DNA of 64,000 nucleotides, taken from the NCBI RefSeq assembly GCF_002933465.1, contig NZ_PSZE01000020.1, positions 1 through 64,000 on the forward strand, in the 5' to 3' direction. The position numbers and the translations under genes are program-made. Each line of letters begins with the position of its first letter. Position 1 is the first letter of the stretch. The notes below the pieces were generated by a model. That model searched no databases. It saw nothing but the letters and a program-made list of their open reading frames with translations, and was not told the origin of the DNA. The DNA comes from Nocardia nova. GTDB taxonomy: Bacteria > Actinomycetota > Actinomycetes > Mycobacteriales > Mycobacteriaceae. Below, one piece after another: positions 35,303 to 43,702 of this stretch.

Positions 35303-38300
35303 TCAGTACTCCACTTCCTGTGAGCGTCTCCGGATCGTGGTGACCTCGTCACGCTGATTTCCGGTGGGCCCGTGGTAGTTCAGGGCGAACGACTGCTGGG
35401 CGTACCCCCCGATCAGATGCGTGGGCTTGATCATGATCCGGGTCAGCGCATTGTGGATGCCGCCGCGTTTGCCCTTGCCGGCCCGAAGTTCCGGGCCGCC
35501 TTCGATGCGCGGCACGTCGACCGCGCGGTCCTGAGCGTGATACATGAAGACGGTGCCCTCGGGCATACGGTGGCTGACGATCGCCCGCGCGACCACGACA
35601 CCGTTGCGGTTCACCGCCTCGATCCAATCATTGTCTGCCACACCGATTTTCGCCGCGTCGCGATCGGACATCCAGATCGCCTGCCCGCCCCGGGAAAGGG
35701 TGAGCATGTGCAGGTTGTCCTGATACGCGGAATGGATGGACCACTTCGAATGCGGGGTGAGATAGCGAACGGTGACGCCCCGTTCACCGACCGCGCCCAC
35801 ATCGGGTTCGCGGAACAGAGCCGACATGTCGAGCGGCGGCCGGAAGATCGGAAGTTGTTCGCCCAGTTCAATCATCCAGTCGTGGTCGAGGTAGAAGTGC
35901 TGGCGTCCGGTGAGCGTGTGCCAGGGCTTGAGCCGTTCGGTGTTGATGGTGAACGGTGAGTACCGCCGGCCGCCGGTTTCGGATCCGGACCATTCCGGTG
36001 ACGTGATCACCGGCACCGGCCGCGCCTGCGTATCGGCGAAGGTGATCCGCTTGCCCTCGTGCTCGGCCGCCAGATCCGCCAGCCGGGTGCCGGTGCGGCG
36101 CTCCAGCGCATGGAAACCCTCCACCGCCAACCGGCCGTTGGTGGTGCCGGACAACGCCAGAATGGCCTCCGCGGCGTGCACATCCTTGGCCAGCGACGGG
36201 CGGCCCCGCGCGGCGCCGGAGACAACGGTGCCGTTGACTCCGCGCAGGTACTCGACCTCGGCGCCGGGAACGGTGGTGACGCCCTTGGTGGTGACCCCGA
36301 GCGTCTCGATCAGCGGGCCCAGGGCCGCCATCTTCTCCGCCAGCTTCGGGTAGTCGCGTTCCACCACCACCAGCTTCGGCATGGTCTTCCCCGGAATCGG
36401 TTCGCATTCACCGGCTTTCCAGTCCAGCACCCGCCCGCGCGCCTGTGCCAGGGCGTCGGCCGAATCGTGCTGCAACGGGACGGCGACCAGATCCTTGCGG
36501 ACGCCGAGATGTTTCTCGGCCAGCCAGGAGAAGCCACGCGCGATGCGGTGGAAGGCCTCGAAGTCGGTTTTCGCCTCCCACGGCGGTGAGATCGCGGGGG
36601 AGAAGGCGTGCACGAACGGATGCATATCCGTCGAGGACAGATCGTGTTTCTCGTACCAGGTGGCGGCGGGGAAGACGATATCGGAGAACAGTGTCGTCGA
36701 CGTCATCCGGAAATCCAGCGACACCAGCAGATCCAGTTTTCCGGTCGGAGCCTGTTCCGGTCGGCGGACCTCCTGTGGGGGCACCCCGGCCGAATCGTCG
36801 GCCTGCAGATTGGAATCCGCACCGAGCAGATGCCGGTGGAAGTACTCGTTGCCCTTACCCGAGGAGCCGAGCAGATTGGCCCGCCACACGGTGAGTACGC
36901 GCGGAAAGTTCCGCGGTGCGTCGGGATCCTCACAGGCGAACTCGAGATCACCGGATTTCAGGTTGTCGACCACATAGTCCTGCGGCGTCTGCCCTGCGGC
37001 CTCGGCGGCAGCGACCAGGTCCAGCGGATTGCGATCGAACGTGGGATACGTCGGCATCCAGCCGAGCCGCGACGCCAGCGCGATATTGTCGGCGGCCGTG
37101 CGCCCGGCGAAAGCGCCGGAACCCAGTGGGGAAGCGAAGGATTCGGAGGTGAAGGGGTCGTAGCGCCACTGGTCGTTGGTCAGATACCAGAACACCGTGC
37201 CCTGCATCTGCCGCGGTGGCCGCTGCCAGTCCAGGCCGAACGCCAGGGTGGACCAGCCGGTGACCGGGCGGCACTTCTCCTGGCCCACGTAATGCGCCCA
37301 ACCGCCGCCGTTGACGCCCTGGCAGCCGGTGAGCAGCGTGAGCGTGAAGAAGGCGCGATAGATCTGATCGGAGTGGAACCAGTGGTTGGTTCCGGCACCC
37401 ATCAGGATCATCGACCGGCCGCCGGAGCGATCGGCATTGTCGGCGAATTCGCGGGCGATGCGAATCGCTTGTGCGGCAGGCACTCCCGTGATCGACTCCT
37501 GCCATGCGGGAGTGTAGGGGGCGCTCGGGTCGTCGTAGCCGGTGGGCCAGTCGCCCGGCAGATCCGGGCGCCCGACACCGTACTGCGCGAGCAGCAGGTC
37601 GAAGACGGTGGTGACGCGACGTCCGGCCACGACGGTGGTCGGCACCGAACGGGTGACGACGCCGGTCTCGCCGTCGAAGCGGGGGAACTGTACGGCCGCA
37701 GCATCGTCGCTGTGGCCGTACAGAGTCAGCAGCGGATCGACGCCGCCGAGGTCCAGATTCCAACGCCCGGCGCCGGATTCGGAGAATCGGTCGCCGAGGG
37801 TTCCGTTCGGTACGAGGGGATGTCCGCCGGCGTCCAGGAGCACGGTTTTGTGCTCGGCGTCCTCCACGTCGAAGCCGGCGACGCCGGCTGCGGCGAGGTC
37901 GGCGGCGGTGAGGAATTTTCCGGGCAGCCAGGTGTGGCCGCGGTATTCGCCCTCGCCGCTCCAGCCGCCGTCGCGTTCGTCCAGCGTGATCAGGAACGGG
38001 AGGTCGGTGTAGCGCTTGATGTAGTCGTCGAACCGGGCGGTGGACCGGTCGGCGAAGAATTCGCGTAGCACCACATGACCCATCGCCATCGCCAGGGCGG
38101 CGTCGGTGCCCGGACGAGCCGGCAGCCATTCGTCGGCGAATTTCGTGTTGTCGGCGTAGTCGGGGGAGACCACCACCACCTTCTGACCGCGGTAGCGGGC
38201 CTCGGTCATGTAGTGCGCGTCCGGGGTGCGGGTGACCGGGACGTTCGAACCCCACATGATCAGATAGCCGGCGTCGAACCAGTCCGCGGACTCCGGGACG

Positions 38301-39073
38301 TCGGTCTGGTCGCCGAACACCTGGGGCGAGGCGACGGGCAGGTCGGCGTACCAGTCGTAGAACGACAGCATCGATCCGCCGAGCAGGGAGATGAAGCGGG
38401 CGCCGACCGCGTGCGACACCATCGACATCGCGGGGATCGGCGAGAAGCCCGCGATCCGGTCCGGCCCGTACTGCTTGATCGTGTAAACGTGTGCCGCGGC
38501 GGCGATTTCGGCGGCTTCCCACCATTCCGCCCGCACGAATCCGCCCCTGCCGCGCGCGGCCTTGTACGTCATCGCCCGCTCGGGGTCCTCGACGATGGAT
38601 TCCCAGGCCAGTACGGGATCCTTCAACCGGGACTTCGCCTCGCGATACATTTCCAGCAGCACCCCGCGCACATACGGATACCGCACGCGCGCAGGCGAAT
38701 ACGTGTACCAGGAGAACGAGGCGCCACGCGGGCAGCCGCGGGGTTCGTATTCCGGTTTGTCGGCGCCGACCGACGGATAGTCGGTCTGCTGCGACTCCCA
38801 GGTGATCACGCCGTCGGAGACGTAGATCTTCCAGGAGCAGGAGCCGGTGCAGTTGACGCCGTGGGTGGAACGGACCACCTTGTCGTGGGCCCAGCGGTCG
38901 CGGTAGAACTCGTCGGCCTCGCGCCCGCCGACCTTGTGCACTGTGCGAAGGTCACCCGACACCTCCCCGCGCTGGAAGTAACGTCCGACCTTCAGCAGCG
39001 CGTCGGCCGCCGACTCGGGTATGCCGTTCGACTCTGACGAGGGGGCCGAACCCTTCTTGTGCGAAATGACCAC
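35303..39073 (-). CDS. narG: Respiratory nitrate reductase alpha (catalytic) subunit
   Basis: A 1256-residue molybdopterin enzyme that reduces nitrate to nitrite on the cytoplasmic face of the membrane. The N-terminal FS0 cluster ligands are in THGVNCTGSCSW (His plus cysteines, about residues 70-81), followed by ESQQTDYP, EPRGCPRGASFSWY, the bis-MGD binding region and a C-terminal dinucleotide-binding domain (LSRGGQAIWMSDRDA, ARAIVSHRMPEGTVFMYHAQ). Length fits the family. GTG start (MVISHKKG) has GGGGG four bases upstream; no ATG in frame is nearby. It is the first gene of narGHJI and depends on the cofactor made with the adjacent MobA-MoeA fusion. Confidence 0.95.
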   Translation of the reverse strand: MVISHKKGSAPSSESNGIPESAADALLKVGRYFQRGEVSGDLRTVHKVGGREADEFYRDRWAHDKVVRSTHGVNCTGSCSWKIYVSDGVITWESQQTDYPSVGADKPEYEPRGCPRGASFSWYTYSPARVRYPYVRGVLLEMYREAKSRLKDPVLAWESIVEDPERAMTYKAARGRGGFVRAEWWEAAEIAAAAHVYTIKQYGPDRIAGFSPIPAMSMVSHAVGARFISLLGGSMLSFYDWYADLPVASPQVFGDQTDVPESADWFDAGYLIMWGSNVPVTRTPDAHYMTEARYRGQKVVVVSPDYADNTKFADEWLPARPGTDAALAMAMGHVVLREFFADRSTARFDDYIKRYTDLPFLITLDERDGGWSGEGEYRGHTWLPGKFLTAADLAAAGVAGFDVEDAEHKTVLLDAGGHPLVPNGTLGDRFSESGAGRWNLDLGGVDPLLTLYGHSDDAAAVQFPRFDGETGVVTRSVPTTVVAGRRVTTVFDLLLAQYGVGRPDLPGDWPTGYDDPSAPYTPAWQESITGVPAAQAIRIAREFADNADRSGGRSMILMGAGTNHWFHSDQIYRAFFTLTLLTGCQGVNGGGWAHYVGQEKCRPVTGWSTLAFGLDWQRPPRQMQGTVFWYLTNDQWRYDPFTSESFASPLGSGAFAGRTAADNIALASRLGWMPTYPTFDRNPLDLVAAAEAAGQTPQDYVVDNLKSGDLEFACEDPDAPRNFPRVLTVWRANLLGSSGKGNEYFHRHLLGADSNLQADDSAGVPPQEVRRPEQAPTGKLDLLVSLDFRMTSTTLFSDIVFPAATWYEKHDLSSTDMHPFVHAFSPAISPPWEAKTDFEAFHRIARGFSWLAEKHLGVRKDLVAVPLQHDSADALAQARGRVLDWKAGECEPIPGKTMPKLVVVERDYPKLAEKMAALGPLIETLGVTTKGVTTVPGAEVEYLRGVNGTVVSGAARGRPSLAKDVHAAEAILALSGTTNGRLAVEGFHALERRTGTRLADLAAEHEGKRITFADTQARPVPVITSPEWSGSETGGRRYSPFTINTERLKPWHTLTGRQHFYLDHDWMIELGEQLPIFRPPLDMSALFREPDVGAVGERGVTVRYLTPHSKWSIHSAYQDNLHMLTLSRGGQAIWMSDRDAAKIGVADNDWIEAVNRNGVVVARAIVSHRMPEGTVFMYHAQDRAVDVPRIEGGPELRAGKGKRGGIHNALTRIMIKPTHLIGGYAQQSFALNYHGPTGNQRDEVTTIRRRSQEVEY

Positions 39074-39181
39074 AACGCCCCCATCGAGACAAATGAACCG
39101 GGCTGACCAGACCGAGAGTAAGGACGCTCGCGGGGGCGGCAAAACAATCCGCTCACACCGCGCGCGGGTCACCGGTGAGCT

Positions 39182-39219
39182 GTGAGGCGGGGGAAACGTC
39201 CCGGTCACTGGGCAATTGC
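39182..39219 (+). promoter_or_regulatory. GlnR-like site upstream of narG
   Basis: GTGAG-n6-GAAAC-n6-GTCAC-n6-ATTGC. Spacing is exactly that of the GlnR consensus; two half-sites are exact, one has a single mismatch and the last is poor. It lies 109-146 bases upstream of the narG GTG. Confidence 0.4.
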
Positions 39220-39598
39220 CGATTGCGCGGGGTGATTCGGGTCCGACCTGCGGCGATACCGCTTCTCACGGCGTCCGCACCCCGGCGGAGAGCCACTGTC
39301 CACGCCTTCGGTGATGCTTTGGAAACCGGCGCTTCGCGGGCGTTTTACATTTGTTAACACATCTTCGCGGCGTCGAATCGAGTCGAAAGGATAGCGGCGC
39401 GCAAGTAAAAGTGACGGCGATTACCGCTACTGGATGGGGATAGCCGCAGCGATGCCGCCACCGGCGGGAAGGCCAAGGCTGCCCCGCGATCCAGGCAACA
39501 GGGGACGGCACTGTCGGGCCGGCCACCGATTATCCGGCATAACCCGGAACCACCGGCGTGCCGGCGGGATCGACGCGGTAGTTGTCGCGCGTCTCACC
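39220..39598. other. Intergenic DNA between MobA-MoeA stop and narG promoter
   Basis: No gene seen. An AT-rich stretch at 39340-39362 contains the self-complementary octamer TGTTAACA (39352-39359), which stands out in this GC-rich window and may mark a narG promoter or an activator site. No Fnr/Crp-type site with proper half-site spacing was found. Confidence 0.4.
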
Positions 39599-41332
39599 TC
39601 AGCCCGGCAGCGGCAGATATTCGACCAGGTCGCCGTCGGTGGCGCCGGCGGGGACGACGACCAGTGCGTCACGATCGAGCAGGCCGGCCAGGTGGGCGGT
39701 GCGGATATGCCCGTCGGCGACCCAGCCGCCCTCGTCGGCGGCCCGCGCCGGCAGGACCCGTGGCACCGGGCCGGAGACCTGTCCCGCGTTCAGGAGAGGT
39801 CCGGTGCGCACCCGCGCCGGTGTGCGCCCGGTGAGGCCGGAGACGATGGCCGGGGCGAGCGCCCACAGCGTCGCCACCGCCGCGTACGGATTGCCGGGCA
39901 GACCGAGAACCACAGGTCCTGCGGGCATCTCGGCGACCACGGTCGATCCCCCCGGTCGCATCCGCAAGCGGTGTACCAGGATTCGCGCACCGGCCCGGTC
40001 CAGTGCGCCGCGCAGCTGGTCGGCCGCGCCGCCGCCGGTCGCACCGACCACGACCAGAAGATGGTCATCGGTCGTATCGGAGAGCACATCGTCGAAGCCG
40101 TTGGGCGTATCGCGCAGATGCACCCGGTCCGACGATTCGATTCCGTGCCAGGACAACAACTCCGGAAAGACGGGGCTGACCGAATCGCGGGTCTGGCCGC
40201 TGCGCAGCGGACCTTCGCTGCGAATCTCGTCGCCGGTCATGACGATCCGTGCCCGCACCGGCCCGCGGACCTGGGCGGTCACTACTTCGGCGGCGGTCGC
40301 CACGGATATCAGTGCCGCGTCGACGCGCGTGCCCTCGGCGGCGACGATATCGCCGCTGTGCCAATCCTCGCCGCGGTGGCGCACATCGTCGCGGATCGGC
40401 GCTTCGGGCAGTCGCCGCAGCAGGCCGTCGTCGAGCCGGACGAATTCGTCGCGCACCACGGCATCGGTGCCCTCCGGGACATGGGCGCCGGTGGCGATGC
40501 GGACCGCCTCACCGGCGAGCAGGCCCACCGGTCGCTCGCCGCCGGCGAAGCCGATGTCGTGACGCAGCCGCCACGGTTCCGCGCCGGATACCGCGTAGCC
40601 GTCCATCGCCGACACATCGAAGCGCGGCAGCGCCGAGGCAGCGCGCAGCGGGGCCGCCAGCGCCGCGCCCCGCACCGCCGCCGGCCGGGCCTCGTGCACC
40701 GGCAGCCGAGTGATGCCGGTGCGCAGAATGTCGCGCGCCCGCGCCAAGGACCACGCCGGTGCGGCGGCCTGGGCCGCGCGCACCTGTTCCGCGGTGTCGC
40801 AATCGGCGATACCGGACAGCGGCACCATCAGGGTGTCGACCGGAACCAGCACCTTCATCGGCTGATTGGTCACCGAATCCAGCTGCCGCAGTGCCGAGAG
40901 CAGCGCCGCTCGCCGCCACACCCCGACCAAATATTGCGGACGGCCGGATTCGTCGGTCGCGAACACCGCGTCGGCATCGGAAGCCGTTGCGTGCCCGATC
41001 AATTCGCCGATCGCGGCGGCGGTGACGAACGGCAGGTCGGCGGCCAGGACCACGATCAGATCGGCCGGGAAATCACATTCCTCGAGGGCGCGCACCGCGC
41101 AGGCGACGGCCGCGACCGGGCCCGCTCCGGCCGGCACCTCCTGCACCTGCCGGATCTCGGGCGCCAGTTCGGGCCGGTGCGGGCCGACCACCACCGTGCG
41201 CACGCAGTCGGCGACCGCGTCCAGTGCCACGGTGAGCATCGCCCGCCCGCCGACCGCGATCGCGGGTTTGTCCACCCCGCCCATTCGGGTCGCCCGCCCG
41301 CCGGCCAGCACGATCGCGTCGACAGTCGTCAC
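39599..41332 (-). CDS. Fused MobA-MoeA molybdenum cofactor enzyme
   Basis: A 577-residue fusion. Residues 1-185 are a MobA-like nucleotidyltransferase (IVLAGGRATRMGGVDKPAI; LAADLPFVT for metal/GTP), which links GMP to molybdopterin to give the guanine dinucleotide form. Residues about 190-577 are MoeA (FDVSAMDGYAV, GAHVPEGTDAVVRDE, VVGATGGGAADQ in place of the usual GGVSxG, LGLPGNPYAA), which inserts molybdate into adenylated molybdopterin. Putting both last steps in one chain is unusual order and would channel cofactor to NarG, encoded just downstream on the same strand. ATG start. The MobA part of NarG-containing organisms is usually separate. Confidence 0.9.
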   Translation of the reverse strand: MTTVDAIVLAGGRATRMGGVDKPAIAVGGRAMLTVALDAVADCVRTVVVGPHRPELAPEIRQVQEVPAGAGPVAAVACAVRALEECDFPADLIVVLAADLPFVTAAAIGELIGHATASDADAVFATDESGRPQYLVGVWRRAALLSALRQLDSVTNQPMKVLVPVDTLMVPLSGIADCDTAEQVRAAQAAAPAWSLARARDILRTGITRLPVHEARPAAVRGAALAAPLRAASALPRFDVSAMDGYAVSGAEPWRLRHDIGFAGGERPVGLLAGEAVRIATGAHVPEGTDAVVRDEFVRLDDGLLRRLPEAPIRDDVRHRGEDWHSGDIVAAEGTRVDAALISVATAAEVVTAQVRGPVRARIVMTGDEIRSEGPLRSGQTRDSVSPVFPELLSWHGIESSDRVHLRDTPNGFDDVLSDTTDDHLLVVVGATGGGAADQLRGALDRAGARILVHRLRMRPGGSTVVAEMPAGPVVLGLPGNPYAAVATLWALAPAIVSGLTGRTPARVRTGPLLNAGQVSGPVPRVLPARAADEGGWVADGHIRTAHLAGLLDRDALVVVPAGATDGDLVEYLPLPG

Positions 41333-41436
41333 AGCGGCTCACCCGGGAGGTTGATCATGGACCGATGGTAATCCGCCCACATCGGACGGCGAACGGCGCG
41401 GACGGGCGCAGGCCCGCCGTCTACCGCGCAGCCGCG

Positions 41437-42174
41437 TCAATCGCAGGGCGCACGCAGCAACCGGAAGCGGTTCGTCTCCGGATCGGTCAGCATCGCCTGG
41501 GCCGGCGGATGCACGGCGGCGCCCTGGCAGGGGACGGCACCGGCGGCGGTGAGCCGGGCGACCTCGTCGGCGGGATCGCCAGTGGAGTAGGTGACGACAT
41601 CGAGGTGGACGCGATCGCTTTCGCGGGCCGCGATCTGGGTGCGCAGGAATTCCAGCCACGGCCCCTGGCCGGTGGCCGAGCGGATGCCGGACATGCGGGA
41701 TTCGTCATGGGTCAGCGGCCAGCCCGCCGCGGTCTCCCAGAATCGGGCCAGCCGGGTGGGATGCGGAGTGTCGACGACGATCGCGGCGACCGCGCCGGTA
41801 TCCACATATTCCTCGCGCGGTTCGAGGACACAGAATTCGTTGCCCTCGGGATCCGCGAGCACCGTCCAGGGCACCGCGCCCTGTCCGATGTCGATCGGCC
41901 GCGCACCCAGCGTCAGCGCCCGATCCACCTGCACGCGTTGATGATCCAGCGAACGACCCACCACATCGAGATGAATGCGGTTCTTCCCGGACTTGGGTCC
42001 GGCCGCCGGCAGGAACATCAACGACACATCAGCGGCATCCGGGTCGGAAGCAGCCACCTCGACCGCGTGCGGACGGTCCACGGTGATCTGCCAGTCGAGC
42101 AACTCCGCCCAGAACCGCGCCACGTTCCGTGGCCGGATCGCATCGAACACCACGCACGCCAGACGGGTGGTCAT
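41437..42174 (-). CDS. Two-domain glyoxalase/VOC superfamily protein
   Basis: A 245-residue protein with two vicinal-oxygen-chelate domains: residues about 1-120 (RLACVVFDAIRPRNVARFWAEL; KNRIHLDVV; WTVLADPEGNEFCVLEP) and 125-245 (IVVDTPHPTRLARFWETAAG; DRVHLDVVT; MLTDPETNRFRLL). Members bind a metal through His/Glu and include glyoxalase-like, dioxygenase and antibiotic-binding proteins. The HLDVV histidines and the C-terminal Glu/Asn positions are seen, but no substrate can be assigned. ATG is used, though the nearest GGAGG is only one base upstream, so the true start could differ. It borders the nitrogen island. Confidence 0.8.
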   Translation of the reverse strand: MTTRLACVVFDAIRPRNVARFWAELLDWQITVDRPHAVEVAASDPDAADVSLMFLPAAGPKSGKNRIHLDVVGRSLDHQRVQVDRALTLGARPIDIGQGAVPWTVLADPEGNEFCVLEPREEYVDTGAVAAIVVDTPHPTRLARFWETAAGWPLTHDESRMSGIRSATGQGPWLEFLRTQIAARESDRVHLDVVTYSTGDPADEVARLTAAGAVPCQGAAVHPPAQAMLTDPETNRFRLLRAPCD

Positions 42175-42265
42175 GCCTCCACGGTAACCGCCGAAAAGGA
42201 GTAATGGGCGAATTCGGATATCCGTGGGTCGGCACCGATGTCGACAGCCGGATGTCGCGATGCCG

Positions 42266-42565
42266 TCAGTCGTCGAATCTATGCCGGGCGGCGGCCAGGT
42301 CGACGCGGTCGCCGCGGATCGGGCAGCCCTCCTCGGCCAGCCGGCGCAACTGGCGCTGCACCAGATGAGCCGCCGGAGTGCCATCGGCGCGCAATACCCG
42401 ATGCCAGGGCAGATCGGCGGAGTCGGTGCGCATGATCCAGCCGACGGTCCGCGGTGTCGACAGTCCCGCGGCCGCCGCGATATCGCCGTAGGTGGCGACT
42501 CGTCCGGCCGGAATGGCCGCGACCAGCTCGCGCACCCGCTCGATCGCGGCGTCGGTGGTCGGCAT
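42266..42565 (-). CDS. Alkyltransferase-like (ATL) DNA-repair protein (Rv3204-like)
   Basis: A 99-residue homologue of the C-terminal domain of O6-alkylguanine-DNA alkyltransferase (IPAGRVATYGDIAAAAGLS; PRTVGWIMR; GCPIRGDRVDL). The active-site PCHRV has become LPWHRV, so the acceptor cysteine is Trp. ATL proteins with this change bind alkylated guanine, do not repair it directly, and are known to recruit nucleotide excision repair. The ATG overlaps the stop of the upstream hydrolase by one base (TGATG). It begins the right backbone block and corresponds to Rv3204. Confidence 0.88.
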   Translation of the reverse strand: MPTTDAAIERVRELVAAIPAGRVATYGDIAAAAGLSTPRTVGWIMRTDSADLPWHRVLRADGTPAAHLVQRQLRRLAEEGCPIRGDRVDLAAARHRFDD

Positions 42566-43317
42566 CAGAGCACCGACCGCACGACGTCGGCGGTCTCGGC
42601 GGGCCGGGCCTGCGCGACCATGTGATCGCAGTCGAATTCGTGCAGCGTGAAGTGCGGCAGCGTCGCGAACGCATCGACGGTCGCGGGGGTGACGAACGGG
42701 GATTTGCCGGCCCGGACCAGCACGGTCGGAATCCGCGGCGGCGGCAGGAGCAGCTCGCGCGCCAGCTGACTCCAATAGGAGGTGACGGCGGGCAGGCTCA
42801 TCCGCCACCTCACCCGGCCCTCGGGCGTGCCGACCAGGTGTTCGGCGAGTTCGGCCTCGAGGAGTCCGGGGTCCACATCGGCCCAGGCCGTCTCGAGCTT
42901 GTCGCGGCGCGCCTCGGCGATGTCGGCGTAGTCGGGCCGGGCCAGACCCGCTTCGGCGATGTCGTGCAGCAGTACCGGATCGAGACCGATCGCGGGATCC
43001 AGCAATACCAGCGCGCGGACCAGGTCGGGGCGGTGTCGGGACAGATGGATCGCGACCGCCGCCCCGAACGAATGCGCCAGCACGACTGCCGGTTCGGTGA
43101 GCAGCGGAACCAGGTCGTCGACGATCTGCTCGAAGGTCCACGGCGGTAGCGAACTCGCGCGCCCGTGCCCACGCAGATCGGGAGCGACGATGCGCACCTC
43201 GGGCAGATGCCCGTCGGCCAGCGCGCCCCACCGCCGCCCGTGTCCGGTCAAGCCGTGCAGGGCGAGGACGAGCGGACCGTCGGCGGGGCCGAATCGATGA
43301 ATAGGGACGTCGGGCAC
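42565..43317 (-). CDS. Alpha/beta hydrolase (LipV-like, Rv3203 position)
   Basis: A 250-residue alpha/beta hydrolase. The oxyanion segment LALHGLTGHGRRW (about residues 17-29), DLRGHGRAS, the nucleophile elbow LAHSFGAAVAIHL (Ser about 97), a late Asp region and the terminal histidine in CDHMVAQ give a complete catalytic set. Rv3203 is annotated LipV, a lipase/esterase; substrate here is not known. GTG (MPDVPIHRFG) is chosen; an ATG nine codons upstream (MRRRRHND) is the alternative. It is translationally coupled to the ATL gene and divergent from adnA. Confidence 0.85.
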   Translation of the reverse strand: MPDVPIHRFGPADGPLVLALHGLTGHGRRWGALADGHLPEVRIVAPDLRGHGRASSLPPWTFEQIVDDLVPLLTEPAVVLAHSFGAAVAIHLSRHRPDLVRALVLLDPAIGLDPVLLHDIAEAGLARPDYADIAEARRDKLETAWADVDPGLLEAELAEHLVGTPEGRVRWRMSLPAVTSYWSQLARELLLPPPRIPTVLVRAGKSPFVTPATVDAFATLPHFTLHEFDCDHMVAQARPAETADVVRSVL

Positions 43318-43702
43318 CCGATCATTGTGCCGCCGCCGGCGCATCGGTGCGACCGGTGCACACCCGGGACGCGGAAAGTTGTTGGTGCGCAAGCGAATGT
43401 TCGCGTGAATCGGCCGCGGGGATAGCCGGAGGCTGGCCGCGCCGGTGAACTGCCGGGGAAGGACTGTGGCGATGAGACTTTCGGTCCGATATTCGCAGCG
43501 GCCCTGAAGCACTGCCGTCCGGCCTCACACACAAGCCCTCTACCAGGCGTTATCGGTCGCAGACCGAGGTCGGCGCGAATGTGTGAATACCGCACGGAGG
43601 GGCGTGGCACCGATCACAGCTCGGACACATCGGATGTACGGGGTGCGTTTGCTGTCACGGAATTCAATTCTGTCGGGGGTGTCTGTTGAAATAGCGCGTG
43701 TG
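43318..43702. promoter_or_regulatory. Divergent promoter region, hydrolase/adnA
   Basis: No gene seen. It must hold the promoters of the hydrolase (leftward) and adnAB (rightward). Two palindromes are present: GCGAA-TG-TTCGC at 43393-43404 and TCGGTC-GCA-GACCGA at 43553-43567. Neither fits the mycobacterial LexA box (GAAC-n4-GTTC), so SOS control of adnAB is not supported. Confidence 0.45.

Noticed and set aside
39352..39359. TGTTAACA as an Fnr/Crp-type site for narG
   Set aside because: The half-sites lack the 4-6 base centre needed (TTGAT-n4-ATCAA or TGTGA-n6-TCACA). Kept only as an AT-rich palindrome.
43393..43404. GCGAA-TG-TTCGC as a LexA/SOS box for adnA
   Set aside because: The mycobacterial LexA box needs GAAC-n4-GTTC; spacing and bases do not fit.
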